A stretch of 40,904 nt of DNA from Planctomycetota bacterium (lineage in GTDB: Bacteria; Planctomycetota; JACOTG01). Where the stretch lies: positions 1-40,904 of the forward strand of contig JACOTG010000142.1 of NCBI GenBank assembly GCA_016178505.1. The letters are read 5' to 3'. The notes beneath the pieces were generated by a model. It saw nothing but the letters and a program-made list of their open reading frames with translations. It was not told where the DNA came from and made no database searches. The translations under genes and the position numbers were made by a program. Each line of letters starts with the position of its first letter. The stretch's first letter is position 1. This document shows positions 6,823-16,188 of the stretch, piece after piece.

Positions 6823-9669
6823 ATGACCCGTTCGCGCACGCTCGCTGTCCTCGTTGGCATCGTGGCCATCGGCTTGGTGATCTATCTCTTCTATTTCAAG
6901 TCGGACAACGCGCCGGAGGGGCCCGCATCGGCGGCGCGAACCGAATCGACGGCCGCCGAGCGCAAGCCGGCCGAGAAGCCCGCGCCGCTTCCGATCTCGA
7001 CGAAAACCGAATCGCCCGCGCCGGCCGTCGAGGTTCCCGCAACGACGACGTCCCCGAGCGCCCCCGCTGGATCGCTCGTCGGTCGCGTCATCGACGACGC
7101 GGGCGCGCCCGTTTCGGCCGCGACCGTCAGCCTCTATGACGAGAAGCCGAACGAAGTCTCGACGCCCATCGCGAGCGTCAAGACCGACGATGCGGGGAGG
7201 TTTCGATTCGGGGATCGGGCCGCTGCCGACGGCCTTGCGATTCGCATCGAGGCACGCGACTTCCTTCGAGACACCGTCGACGCGCTCGCGATTCGCGCGG
7301 GCGAGAAGACCGACGTCGGCGACCGACGGCTCCGACCCGGCGCTCGCTTGTCGGGCGTCGTCGTCGATCCGGATGGGGCGGCGATCGCGGGCGCCGAGGT
7401 CCGCAATTGGGGCTTCGGTGTGGCTCGCCCGGCCGACGAGGCACCGCGCGTCACGGACGACGCCGGCCATTTTCGAATCGGGGGACTCGCTGGGGGAACC
7501 TACGGACTCAACGTCGAGGCGAGCGGCTTCGCGCCGGGGTCCCTCGACGACGTCAGCGTGAAGGCGGATCAAGAAGTCTCCAACCTGCGCGTGGTGTTGC
7601 AACGCGGGCTTTCGATCTCGGGACACGTTTTCGGTCCCGACGGAGCACCGATCGCCGCCGCGCGCGTGCGATACAACAACGACACGTTCGTCGGCATCGG
7701 TCCCGGCGACGACGCGCATTCGGTCGAGACCGATGCCAGCGGGCACTTCGAGCTCCGTGACGTTCCCGCCATGGCCGGGAGAGTCTTGGCCAAGGCCGCG
7801 GGGTTTGCCGACGCTTCGGCCAGCGCGGCCGGCGGGGCGACCGACGTCGTGATCTCGCTCGTGCACCAAGGCAGCATCCACGGGCGCGTCGTCGACGCGA
7901 ATACCGGTGCCGCGCTTGCATCGTTCGTCGCGTGGGCAGATCGCAGCGACTCGGAGCGCACGCTGATTTTGGGAATCGGCCGAGTCGAACGCCAACACGA
8001 TCACGAGGCGACGGTCGAGGGCTCGACCGACGGCACCTTCACGATCGCCGAACTGGACCCCGGGACGTACTCGGTCCACGCGGTGGCGAGCGGTTTCGCC
8101 GAGGCCGCGAGCGAATCCATCGTCGTCACGCCGGCACCCGACGTCGCCGAGACGCAGCTTTCGCTGGTCCGCGGAGGCTCGATCCTCGGCATCGTCGTCG
8201 AAGAAGAAACGAACAAGCCGATTTCCGGCACGACGATCACCGCGAGCCGCGCGGGCAAGAGCCGATTCGGCGACATCGACTCCGACAACGTCGCCGTGAT
8301 CGTGAGCGGACCGGCGGGCCGCGACATGGACGACCTCTTCGGCTCGTCGCAGGCGACGACCAAGACGGGCGACGACGGCAAGTTCGAATTGCGAGATCTC
8401 CCCGCGGGCAAGTATCGGCTGCGCGCGCGCCAGGCGGATCACGCGAACGGCGACGTGCCGGGAGTCGAGGTCGTCGCCGGCGAGAACGCGGGGCCGATCA
8501 CGATCACGCTCGGCGCGGCCGGCGCAATCGAAGGATTGGTCAGCGACGTCGACCGAGCGCCCGCGGTCGGCGCGCGCGTCAGCGTCCGCACAGTGAAGGG
8601 CTTCTCGCGGTCGGCCACGACCGGAGACGACGGGCACTACGCGATTCGAAACCTCGCGCCCGGCACCTACTTCGTGCAGCGCGAGGCGGAATCATCCGGT
8701 GCGACGTTCATGGCGGTCAGCATGGTGGCGACGCGAGACGGAGACGGCGGACCGCCTGGGATCAAGCCGCCGGGAATCGAAACGAGGGTCGTCGCCAATC
8801 AGACCGCCCACGTCGATTTCTCGGATGCCGACCTCGGCGCGATCGCCGGCCGGGTTCTCGACGGCGACAACCCCGTCGAAGGCGCGAGCGTGGAGCTGAC
8901 CCTCGACGGACAGTTCGGGCTGCCGAAGCTCGCGCGCACCGACTCCGATGGGCGATACGACTTCGATCGCCTCGATCCGGGCGCGTTCGCGCTCGGCGTG
9001 CGCGTGCCGCCCGAGACGCGCGAGATCGTTTCCGAAAAGGTCGCGGTCACTGCGGGCCGGCGCATCGAGAAGGACCTGCCGCTTCCCAATGGCTCCATCG
9101 AAGGCGTCGTCCTCGACATGCTGACGCACCGCGGAATCGAAGGCGCCGTCGTGCGCGTGGAAAGCCAGGGAGACGGCCCAGACGGCGGAACGCGCATGGT
9201 CTTCAGACGCGGCGGCGGCAGCAATCCCGAGGGCATCACGACCGACCGCGACGGCAAGTTCCGCGTCGGCCACCTCGCGCCCGGGAAGTATCGCGTGACG
9301 GCCGCCAAGGAAGGGTTTGGCCAGGACTCGAAGGGGCCGATCGAGGTCTCGAAGTCCGCGTCGCACGTGACCGGCACCGAAATCCAGCTCGGCGCCGGCG
9401 GCACATTGGTTGGCCGCGTCGTCGATTCCGAAACGGGAACGCCTATCGAGCACGCAAACATCCAGGGCCGTGATTCGTCCGGCGGTGCGCTCATCCTCTC
9501 CGAGTTCGTTCAGACCGACTCGGATGGTCGGTTCCGCATCACCGGCGTGCGCCCAGGGACCTGTTCGCTCACGGCGTTTTCCATGGGCTACCAACCTTGG
9601 TCGGGCGAGGCGACGATCGCACCGAACGGCAACTCGACCCTCTCGATCTCGCTGCTGAAGAACCGCTGA
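6823..9669 (+). CDS. membrane-anchored protein with nine carboxypeptidase-regulatory-like repeats
   Basis: A 948-residue protein. One N-terminal membrane segment (about residues 5-24, LAVLVGIVAIGLVIYLFYF) is followed by a Pro/Ala/Lys-rich linker and nine Ig-like repeats of the CarboxypepD_reg type. Each repeat begins like GRVVD..G.PI.GA.V and contains TD.DG.FR...L.PG.Y. The repeats should form a stack of beta-sandwiches outside the membrane. No catalytic domain is present, so a structural or carbohydrate/protein-binding role is likely but not proven. The ATG at 6823 is preferred over an upstream ATG-type start at 6784 because GGAGG lies at 6811-6815 and the membrane segment then sits at the N-terminus. 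The gene converges on the peptidase gene with 6 bases between the stops, so no terminator fits between them. Confidence 0.85.
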   Translation: MTRSRTLAVLVGIVAIGLVIYLFYFKSDNAPEGPASAARTESTAAERKPAEKPAPLPISTKTESPAPAVEVPATTTSPSAPAGSLVGRVIDDAGAPVSAATVSLYDEKPNEVSTPIASVKTDDAGRFRFGDRAAADGLAIRIEARDFLRDTVDALAIRAGEKTDVGDRRLRPGARLSGVVVDPDGAAIAGAEVRNWGFGVARPADEAPRVTDDAGHFRIGGLAGGTYGLNVEASGFAPGSLDDVSVKADQEVSNLRVVLQRGLSISGHVFGPDGAPIAAARVRYNNDTFVGIGPGDDAHSVETDASGHFELRDVPAMAGRVLAKAAGFADASASAAGGATDVVISLVHQGSIHGRVVDANTGAALASFVAWADRSDSERTLILGIGRVERQHDHEATVEGSTDGTFTIAELDPGTYSVHAVASGFAEAASESIVVTPAPDVAETQLSLVRGGSILGIVVEEETNKPISGTTITASRAGKSRFGDIDSDNVAVIVSGPAGRDMDDLFGSSQATTKTGDDGKFELRDLPAGKYRLRARQADHANGDVPGVEVVAGENAGPITITLGAAGAIEGLVSDVDRAPAVGARVSVRTVKGFSRSATTGDDGHYAIRNLAPGTYFVQREAESSGATFMAVSMVATRDGDGGPPGIKPPGIETRVVANQTAHVDFSDADLGAIAGRVLDGDNPVEGASVELTLDGQFGLPKLARTDSDGRYDFDRLDPGAFALGVRVPPETREIVSEKVAVTAGRRIEKDLPLPNGSIEGVVLDMLTHRGIEGAVVRVESQGDGPDGGTRMVFRRGGGSNPEGITTDRDGKFRVGHLAPGKYRVTAAKEGFGQDSKGPIEVSKSASHVTGTEIQLGAGGTLVGRVVDSETGTPIEHANIQGRDSSGGALILSEFVQTDSDGRFRITGVRPGTCSLTAFSMGYQPWSGEATIAPNGNSTLSISLLKNR

Positions 9670-9675
9670 TCGACC

Positions 9676-12549
9676 TTACTCGCCTCGACCCGCCGACGCG
9701 CCGACGGCCGAAGTCGACGTTGCGCTCTTTCGCTTCGGCGTCGGAGGCAGGTCGTTCCAGTTGAGGATCGCGTTCGTCGCCAGGCGGAAGTCCGAGTGGT
9801 TGAGATAGCGGTGAAGCGGATCGAACGCGAAGAGGATCACGCGCCCTTTCCCCGCCGGCACGTCGAGGATCGCGGGCTTTCTCTGCAGCACGCCCTCGCC
9901 CTTCACGAGACCCGAGAGACACAGGGGCTCGTCTTTCGCCGGCTTCGCGTCCTTCGCGTCGGTCTCGTCGTCGCCGGGCTTCGTCCCGAATTGCAGGACG
10001 ACCATCGCCTCATCCTTCTCGTCGACGGTGAAGATCGGACCGTTGCCGCGGAAGATGCTGATCGTCTCATCGTAGCCGTACGCGATCGGATGCTCCGGGC
10101 GGCGGAACTTCGCGCGCACCTCCGAGCCCGGCGTGAAGACCTCTGGCGAACGAAACGTCGAGATCCCGCGCACGAGCCCGCCCTCGACCGGCAGCGTCCC
10201 CGCGTTCGCGATCGCGACGAGCACCCCGCCCGCGTCGAGGAACTTCTGAAAGTTCGCGAGCCCGAGGAAGCCCATCCCCCCGGTGATGTCGGCAGACGCG
10301 TCGGGCACGCCGTGGCTCGGGAACTCGGCGGTCTTCGTGTACGCCATCGGTCCGTGCTTCGGGTCGATGCCGTGAACGATCGCCTTGAGGTCGCCCCACG
10401 TCTCGGGGAACAGGATCACGTCGAATCGATCGCGAAGACCGCCCGCCTTCACGTCGTCGTCGTTGATGAGCGTGTACGGGATGCCGTCGTGGTCGAACGT
10501 GTACCGCACCCAGCCGCAGTCCTGCGTCGCGATCCACGTGTGGTAGACGCCGAGTCGCGGCAGGTCCAGCGAGTGGCGCGTGACCTCCGGCGCGGCGCCG
10601 ATCGACTCGAAGTCGAGACCGAATTCGGCCGCTGCCTTCTCGAGCCGCTCGCGCACGCCGCGCCCGTCGCGGACGATCCAGCTGCCGGCCGGGTACGTGA
10701 CGTCGCCGACGTCGAACGCGGACTCGGCGGCCTCGACCGTGACGTCGCGAAGCGCGAACCGCGCTGGCGCGATCGATTCCTGGCCCGTGTCGCGAAGCGC
10801 GAACACCGGGCCGTCACCACTCACCTTCCCGGGGAATGCGATCGGGCCGCTCACGCGATCGACCGAGACGTCGAGCATCTTGACGTCGTCGATGCGCTTT
10901 CCCTCGACGCCGTAGAGGAGCGGCATCGTCCACGCCACGTCGTCGTACGGCGGGTTCGGTTCGTCGGCCGGGAACTTCTGCTCGGTGAGGAAATTGAACG
11001 CCGCGTTGCGATACGGCTGATCCATCCGCACGACGAACGTCCCCGCCGGCCACGTCCCCTCGGCAACGGTGAACGCGGCCGTCGCGCGATGAACCTCGAC
11101 GTGGTGCACCGAGAGCTGGTTCACGAGGTATGCGAGGCGACCCCGGTCCCGCTGATCGGCCGGGAAGACCCACGCATACGGCTTCTGGCTCTTGCCGCGT
11201 TCGACCGCGCGAGTTCCCTTGATCCAGAAGTCGCGCAGCAGCTCTTCGCCGTGAAGCGACGCATACGAAAGCGCTTCGAGCACGCCCGCTTCCATGTAGT
11301 TCGTGTTGTTGCGGAGCGACCAGGTCACTTTCTCGTCCGGCGGCCACGGGCGATACCACTGAGCGTCGGTGATCTTCTTGCCGAGGTACTTCGCGTCTTT
11401 CAGCTTTCGCTCGAAGGTGTCGGCGGCAGAGTTGCCGAACGTCTCGTAGAAGCGGCCGATGCCGTTGTGATTGTTCGCGATCGAGAAGAGATAGCCGGGC
11501 CACCATCCGTCCCAGAATCCCCACGTCCACACGCCCGGGAGTCCGTCGGCCTGGAGCGCGCTCGACTCGTGGTACGCGAACTGCGTCCACTCGGCGACCG
11601 TGACGGGATCGATCGCTTCGCTGTAGGGACCGTGGCCCGTCATGATGTAGAGGAGCGGGATCGATTCGTGGAGGTCGTGAACGACCGTCGGGTGGTAATC
11701 CCAGTACATCTGGTTCACGGCCTTCGTGAGCGCGAGCGTGACCTGAATGCCGTCGCGGTTGTTGTCGTGGAACGCATAGTGGCCCCAATAGGGCACGTCG
11801 CCGAGCTCCGAATAGTCGTCCCACGAGAGGTTCTTGCCGCGCGCGTAGCGGTCGTACCATTCGACGACGCGGTCGCGGCCGTCGGGCTCGCTCACCGGGT
11901 TCACAAGGACGATCGTCTTGTCGCGGATGCGCTGGATCTCCGGGCGCTCGCTCACGGCAAGACGATACGCGAGCTCCATGAGCATCTCGGGGCTTCCGGT
12001 TTCCGGCGAGTGCAGGCCGCCATTCAAGTAGTAGATCGCCTTGGCCTTCGAGAGGACGTCTTCCATCTTTGCGCGGTCGCACGTGCGCGGGTCGGCGAGC
12101 GCGGCGGTGTAATCGCGGTAGCGGTCGAGATCCGCGAGCGTCGCCGCATCGGAAATCGCGGCGAGGATCATCTCGCGTCCCTCCTCGCTTTTGCCGAGCG
12201 AGAAGACCTTCACGCGGTCGCTTGCCGCATCGAGTGCGTGGAAATAGCGGTCGACGTCCGCGGTTCGCGACAACACGCCGGGTGCGCCGATCTGATGGCC
12301 GAGCACTTTCTTCGGCGACGGCACCGTCGACGAGTCGGGGACGTAGCTCACGCTCGCGGGCAGGTACTTCGCATCCGTCGTGAATTGGCGAATCTCCTCG
12401 ATGCTTCCGGGCTCCGGAAGGTCGGGAGCATTCGGGCTCGATGCATTCGGCGGTGACGTCGAGGCCGATGCCGCGCATCCGAAGCAAACGAAGATCGTCG
12501 ATCCGGAGACGACCACGGCGGCCACACTTCGAGCGCGACGAAGCGTCAT
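9676..12549 (-). CDS. secreted M14-family zinc carboxypeptidase, probable lipoprotein
   Basis: A 957-residue exported metallopeptidase. The N-terminus has a hydrophobic signal (about 8-24) ending in VCFGC, an imperfect lipobox with candidate Cys25. The M14 zinc site is visible: GGLHSPETGS gives His180 and Glu183, and HDLHES gives His294 as the third ligand. VNPVSEPDGRDR (about 216-227) and FYETFGNS (Glu369, candidate catalytic glutamate) follow as in the family. The long C-terminal half (about 450-957) includes an amidotransferase-like alpha/beta region (VILFPETWGDLKAIVHG). The family cleaves C-terminal residues from peptides or modified amino acids; the substrate is not known here. The ATG at 12549 is chosen over an in-frame ATG at 12603 because GGAGG lies just before it and the signal peptide then starts at the N-terminus. 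It is the last gene of a long minus-strand run. Confidence 0.88.
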   Translation of the reverse strand: MTLRRARSVAAVVVSGSTIFVCFGCAASASTSPPNASSPNAPDLPEPGSIEEIRQFTTDAKYLPASVSYVPDSSTVPSPKKVLGHQIGAPGVLSRTADVDRYFHALDAASDRVKVFSLGKSEEGREMILAAISDAATLADLDRYRDYTAALADPRTCDRAKMEDVLSKAKAIYYLNGGLHSPETGSPEMLMELAYRLAVSERPEIQRIRDKTIVLVNPVSEPDGRDRVVEWYDRYARGKNLSWDDYSELGDVPYWGHYAFHDNNRDGIQVTLALTKAVNQMYWDYHPTVVHDLHESIPLLYIMTGHGPYSEAIDPVTVAEWTQFAYHESSALQADGLPGVWTWGFWDGWWPGYLFSIANNHNGIGRFYETFGNSAADTFERKLKDAKYLGKKITDAQWYRPWPPDEKVTWSLRNNTNYMEAGVLEALSYASLHGEELLRDFWIKGTRAVERGKSQKPYAWVFPADQRDRGRLAYLVNQLSVHHVEVHRATAAFTVAEGTWPAGTFVVRMDQPYRNAAFNFLTEQKFPADEPNPPYDDVAWTMPLLYGVEGKRIDDVKMLDVSVDRVSGPIAFPGKVSGDGPVFALRDTGQESIAPARFALRDVTVEAAESAFDVGDVTYPAGSWIVRDGRGVRERLEKAAAEFGLDFESIGAAPEVTRHSLDLPRLGVYHTWIATQDCGWVRYTFDHDGIPYTLINDDDVKAGGLRDRFDVILFPETWGDLKAIVHGIDPKHGPMAYTKTAEFPSHGVPDASADITGGMGFLGLANFQKFLDAGGVLVAIANAGTLPVEGGLVRGISTFRSPEVFTPGSEVRAKFRRPEHPIAYGYDETISIFRGNGPIFTVDEKDEAMVVLQFGTKPGDDETDAKDAKPAKDEPLCLSGLVKGEGVLQRKPAILDVPAGKGRVILFAFDPLHRYLNHSDFRLATNAILNWNDLPPTPKRKSATSTSAVGASAGRGE

Positions 12550-12760
12550 GAGACAACCTCCTGCGAGTTGTTTCGACGGCGACTGCCAGCCCGAGGCGGC
12601 CATCCTACCCGCTTCGCGCAGGGACGGAAGCGGGCGGGCGAAAGGCGAGTCGCGTCGCAGAGAGTCGAAGAGCGCTCGACGAAACCCTCGGGCTCGCTCA
12701 CCAACCCGACGAACGCGAAGACGCGCGCGACAGCGTCTAACCGAGCACGATTGAGCGTTG

Positions 12761-15700
12761 TTACGGGCCCACGTGCAGGATCACCGCGTTCGTGATGCTG
12801 TACCCCTGTGGGATCTGCGAGCCGTCGTCCTGAATGAACCCCTGGAACGTGATCACGTGCGAGACGCCGAATCCGCGGGAGAAATTGAAAAACGTCGTCG
12901 GCGCCGGCGACGACGGGAAGGTCGGCTGTCCGATCACGAACGGGAACCCGATGTTGTTCCAGATGGTGTTCGGCTGAGGCGGAGTGCGGTGATTCAGCGG
13001 GGTCGGCAGGCACATGATTCCGAGCCCCGACGGCTGCACGCTCATCGTTCCGCCATTCGGGAAGCGCGCCCAAGCGTAGACGGCAAAGCGGGCCGTCACG
13101 CGGCTCGATGGCGTTGCCATCGCCGCGGATATCGGGGAAAGCAAGGGCGCCGACACCTCGCGGAACGCGTTGCCCGTGCTTCCGTTGACCGTGAGCACGT
13201 TCTCGCGATCGCCGCGCGCGACGTTCACGTTGCCGAAGCGCGCCGCGAGCGTCGCGTCGACATAGGTGTAGGCGGCCGGCAGGACGGCCGTTCCGTTCGA
13301 GTTCGTGACCTCGACGTCGGCCGTCCCCGAGCCGGCCGGCGTTCGGAAACGGATGTGGCTCGACGTCACGTCAACGATCGAAGCCGAGACGCCGCCGACG
13401 CGAACGGTCGTGTCCCCGGCGGTCGTGAATCCGCAGCCGAAGATGTTCGTGAGATCTCCGCCGAGCACCGTGCCCGTGTTGGGCAGCACCGACGTGAGCG
13501 TGACGTTGCCGACCGTCACGTTGAACGAGCAACTCGACGAATTCCCCGATCCGTCCGTCGCCGTGCAATCGACTTGCGTGAGGCCGATGGGGAAAAGCGT
13601 CCCCGACCCCGGCACGCACTCGACCACGGGCGCCGAATCGCAAGCGTCGGTCGCGGTCGCATCGAACGTGATGATCGCGCCTCCCGACTGCTGGCAGTTG
13701 GCGGTGACGTCGGTCGGACACTGAATCGCCGGTGCGGTCGTGTCGACGATGGTGACGTCGAACGAGCAGCCCGACGCATTGCCCGAGACGTCGGTCGCGG
13801 TGCAGGACACGCTCGTCGTGCCGAGCGGAAAGACGCTTCCAGACGCGGGCACGCAGGCGATCGCCGGCGCGACGTCGCAAAGATCGGATGCGGTCGCGGC
13901 GAATTTCACTGCCGTGCCGCTCGGCGTCGCGCACTCGACGCTCGACGGACTCGGACATTGAATCGCCGGCGCAACCGTGTCGAAGACGTGAACGGAGAAC
14001 GAACAGGATCCCACGTTTCCGGCCGCATCTTGCGAGCTGCAGACGATGCTCGTGGTGCCGAGGGGGAACGTGCTGCCCGATGCCGGCACGCACCCGACGG
14101 ACGGCGCGAGATCGCAGACGTCCGTGGCCGACGCGCCAAACGACGCCACCGCCCCGGCCGGTCCCTCGCACTCCACGGTCAGGTTCGACGAACACGAAAC
14201 CGACGGCGCGGTCGTGTCGACCACGTTGACGTCGAACGAGCACGTGGAGACGTTGCCGGCCGCGTCCGTGGACGTGCAGCTCACGGTCGACTGGCCCATC
14301 GCGAACGCGCTTCCCGACGAGGGCGCACAAAAGACCGAAGGCGCTCCGTCACACACGTCGGTCGCGGTGACGGAGAACGATACGTCTGCCCCGCTCGGAC
14401 GAGTGCACTCGGCGGTGACGCCGCTCGGGCACGCGAGCGTCGGCGCCGTGGTGTCCGCCATCGTGACGCCGAACGAACACGTCGCGACGTTGTTCGAAAC
14501 GTCGGTGGCGGTGCAGTTCACCGTCGTCGTTCCGAACGAGAAGACGCTTCCGGACGCCGGAACGCACACGACCGTCGGATTTGGGTCGCAGCCGTCGAAC
14601 GCCGTGACGGAAAAGGTCACCGTGCCGCCGCCCGGCTGCGAGCACTCGGCCGTCACGGCCGAGGGACATTGAATCACCGGCGGAGAAACATCGACGAGAT
14701 CGTGAACGAAGACGTCCGAGACGGCGTTCGAGTCGCCCGTCACGATGTTCGTCGCCACGCTGGAGAAGACGGCCACTTGACCATTGTTCGAAACCGACGG
14801 ATCGCCGCTGTCGTCGTTCCCCTGGATTCCATTGGAGTCGACGCTCACGCGCGATGTGGTCGCCGTTTGGCGATCGTAGACGAAGGCGTCTGCGCGCCCG
14901 TTGGTGTCACCCGTCACGAGGTTGGTCGCGGTGCTCCGGAACGCGGTGAACCGCGCGCCCGGCGAGATCGCCGCGTCGGTGCTCGGCCCGTTGGCTTGCG
15001 CCCCGCCCGAGCTCACGCTGATTCGCGCGGTCACCGCGACGTTGCGGTCGTGAACGAAGATGTCGGTGACCCCGTTCGTGTCGCCGGCGACGAGGTTCGT
15101 GGCGTCGCTCTGGTACATGACGAACCGCCCGTTGCCCGAGATCACCGGCTCGCTGCTGGCGCCGTTCGATTGCACGCCCGACGAATCGACGCTCACTCGC
15201 GTCGTGGCGCTCGACACGCGATCGAAGATGAAGACGTCGGAAACCGCGTTCGTGTCGCCGGCCACCAGGTTCGTCGCGTCGCTGTCGAACACGACGTACC
15301 GTCCATCGCTCGAAAGTGCCGGCGCGCGACTCTGTGCATTCGCCTCGGCGCCGCCAGCCCCGACGCTCACCCGGCTGGTCGTGGTTGCGCCGGGCTCGTC
15401 GAAGATGCCGTCCGCATCCGCGTCGCGATCCACGAGGAAGACGTCGCGAACGCCGTTGGTGTCGCCCGTGATCAAGGTCGAGGCCTGGCTCGCGAACGCG
15501 ATGAATCGTCCGTCCGTCGAGATCGACGACGTCGAGCTGGCCGCGTTTCCCTGCACGCCCGCCGAGCTTTGGCTCACGCGCACGGTCGTGGCGGCTTGCG
15601 TGTCTCGGACGAAGATGTCGTCGACGGCGTTCGTATCGCCCGCGACGAGATTCGTTGCCGAGCTCCGGAACACGACGTATCGACCGTCGGACGAGATCGC

Positions 15701-16030
15701 GGCTCGAGCGCTGTTGCCGTTGCCTTGCACGCCTCCCGACGTCACGCTCACGAGCACGGTCGTTCCCGACTGGCGGTCGCGCAGGAAGACATCGGACCGA
15801 CCGTTCGTGTCGCCTGCAACGAGGTTCGTCGCGTCGCTGTCGAACGCGACGAAGCGCCCGTCGCCGGAGATCGCGACGCTGTCGTCCGAGATGCCGCTTC
15901 GCGCGTTGCCGATGACGTTCGACGAGTCGATGCTGACGATGGTCGTCGTGCCGCCGAAAGCGGTCGCGGAAATCGCGAGGATCGACAGGAGCCCGAGTGC
16001 GAGACGGCGGACGCAAGACGGAGTGAGCAT
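12761..16030 (-). CDS. exported PD40-propeller / five-HYR / TIG protein with shared C-terminal module (array gene 7)
   Basis: A 1089-residue protein with a signal peptide (about 1-26, cleavage near ATAFG). Seven PD40/TolB-like repeats (about 45-450) have the form S.DGR.VAF.S.ATNLVAGDTN...DVFV.D and should close a 7-bladed propeller. Repeat 3 carries an EF-hand-like loop (DADADGIFDEPG). Five HYR domains (about 455-840) each show the pattern AP.I.CP..VT.EC ... CDPNP ... FP.GTT.V.C.A.D.SGN...CSF, with conserved Cys pairs. Then come a TIG/IPT domain (about 843-927) and the C-terminal module (928-1089) shared by the six genes upstream. HYR and TIG domains are typical of adhesive extracellular proteins. 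The ATG at 16030 puts the signal peptide at the N-terminus; an upstream ATG at 16093 is in frame but unlikely. Confidence 0.88.
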   Translation of the reverse strand: MLTPSCVRRLALGLLSILAISATAFGGTTTIVSIDSSNVIGNARSGISDDSVAISGDGRFVAFDSDATNLVAGDTNGRSDVFLRDRQSGTTVLVSVTSGGVQGNGNSARAAISSDGRYVVFRSSATNLVAGDTNAVDDIFVRDTQAATTVRVSQSSAGVQGNAASSTSSISTDGRFIAFASQASTLITGDTNGVRDVFLVDRDADADGIFDEPGATTTSRVSVGAGGAEANAQSRAPALSSDGRYVVFDSDATNLVAGDTNAVSDVFIFDRVSSATTRVSVDSSGVQSNGASSEPVISGNGRFVMYQSDATNLVAGDTNGVTDIFVHDRNVAVTARISVSSGGAQANGPSTDAAISPGARFTAFRSTATNLVTGDTNGRADAFVYDRQTATTSRVSVDSNGIQGNDDSGDPSVSNNGQVAVFSSVATNIVTGDSNAVSDVFVHDLVDVSPPVIQCPSAVTAECSQPGGGTVTFSVTAFDGCDPNPTVVCVPASGSVFSFGTTTVNCTATDVSNNVATCSFGVTMADTTAPTLACPSGVTAECTRPSGADVSFSVTATDVCDGAPSVFCAPSSGSAFAMGQSTVSCTSTDAAGNVSTCSFDVNVVDTTAPSVSCSSNLTVECEGPAGAVASFGASATDVCDLAPSVGCVPASGSTFPLGTTSIVCSSQDAAGNVGSCSFSVHVFDTVAPAIQCPSPSSVECATPSGTAVKFAATASDLCDVAPAIACVPASGSVFPLGTTSVSCTATDVSGNASGCSFDVTIVDTTAPAIQCPTDVTANCQQSGGAIITFDATATDACDSAPVVECVPGSGTLFPIGLTQVDCTATDGSGNSSSCSFNVTVGNVTLTSVLPNTGTVLGGDLTNIFGCGFTTAGDTTVRVGGVSASIVDVTSSHIRFRTPAGSGTADVEVTNSNGTAVLPAAYTYVDATLAARFGNVNVARGDRENVLTVNGSTGNAFREVSAPLLSPISAAMATPSSRVTARFAVYAWARFPNGGTMSVQPSGLGIMCLPTPLNHRTPPQPNTIWNNIGFPFVIGQPTFPSSPAPTTFFNFSRGFGVSHVITFQGFIQDDGSQIPQGYSITNAVILHVGP

Positions 16031-16137
16031 GCCATACCCCCGAAGATCGAAAAGACGACGTGGAGTGGACCGGCGCCAAATGCGCAGGATCACATCCCCT
16101 TGAAAATCCGCGGGGATTCTAAGCCCAGACCGCCAAA

Positions 16138-16152
16138 CCAGGCAAGTCCTGG
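16138..16152 (-). terminator. weak hairpin after array gene 6
   Basis: On the minus strand CCAGG-ACTTG-CCTGG is followed by TTT, about 37 bases after the stop of the 12-repeat kelch gene. The stem is only 5 bp, so it is at most a weak or attenuating terminator ahead of the next array gene. Confidence 0.25.
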
Positions 16153-16188
16153 CTTACGTGACGATCGTCTTTCGAGGGCGAGGCGGGC

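Noticed and set aside
14700..15950. Recurring GTCGCC..CGACGAGGTTCGTCGC segments at about 170-base spacing
   Set aside because: They encode the ATNLVAGDTN part of the PD40 repeats, so the periodicity is protein repeat structure, not a DNA element.
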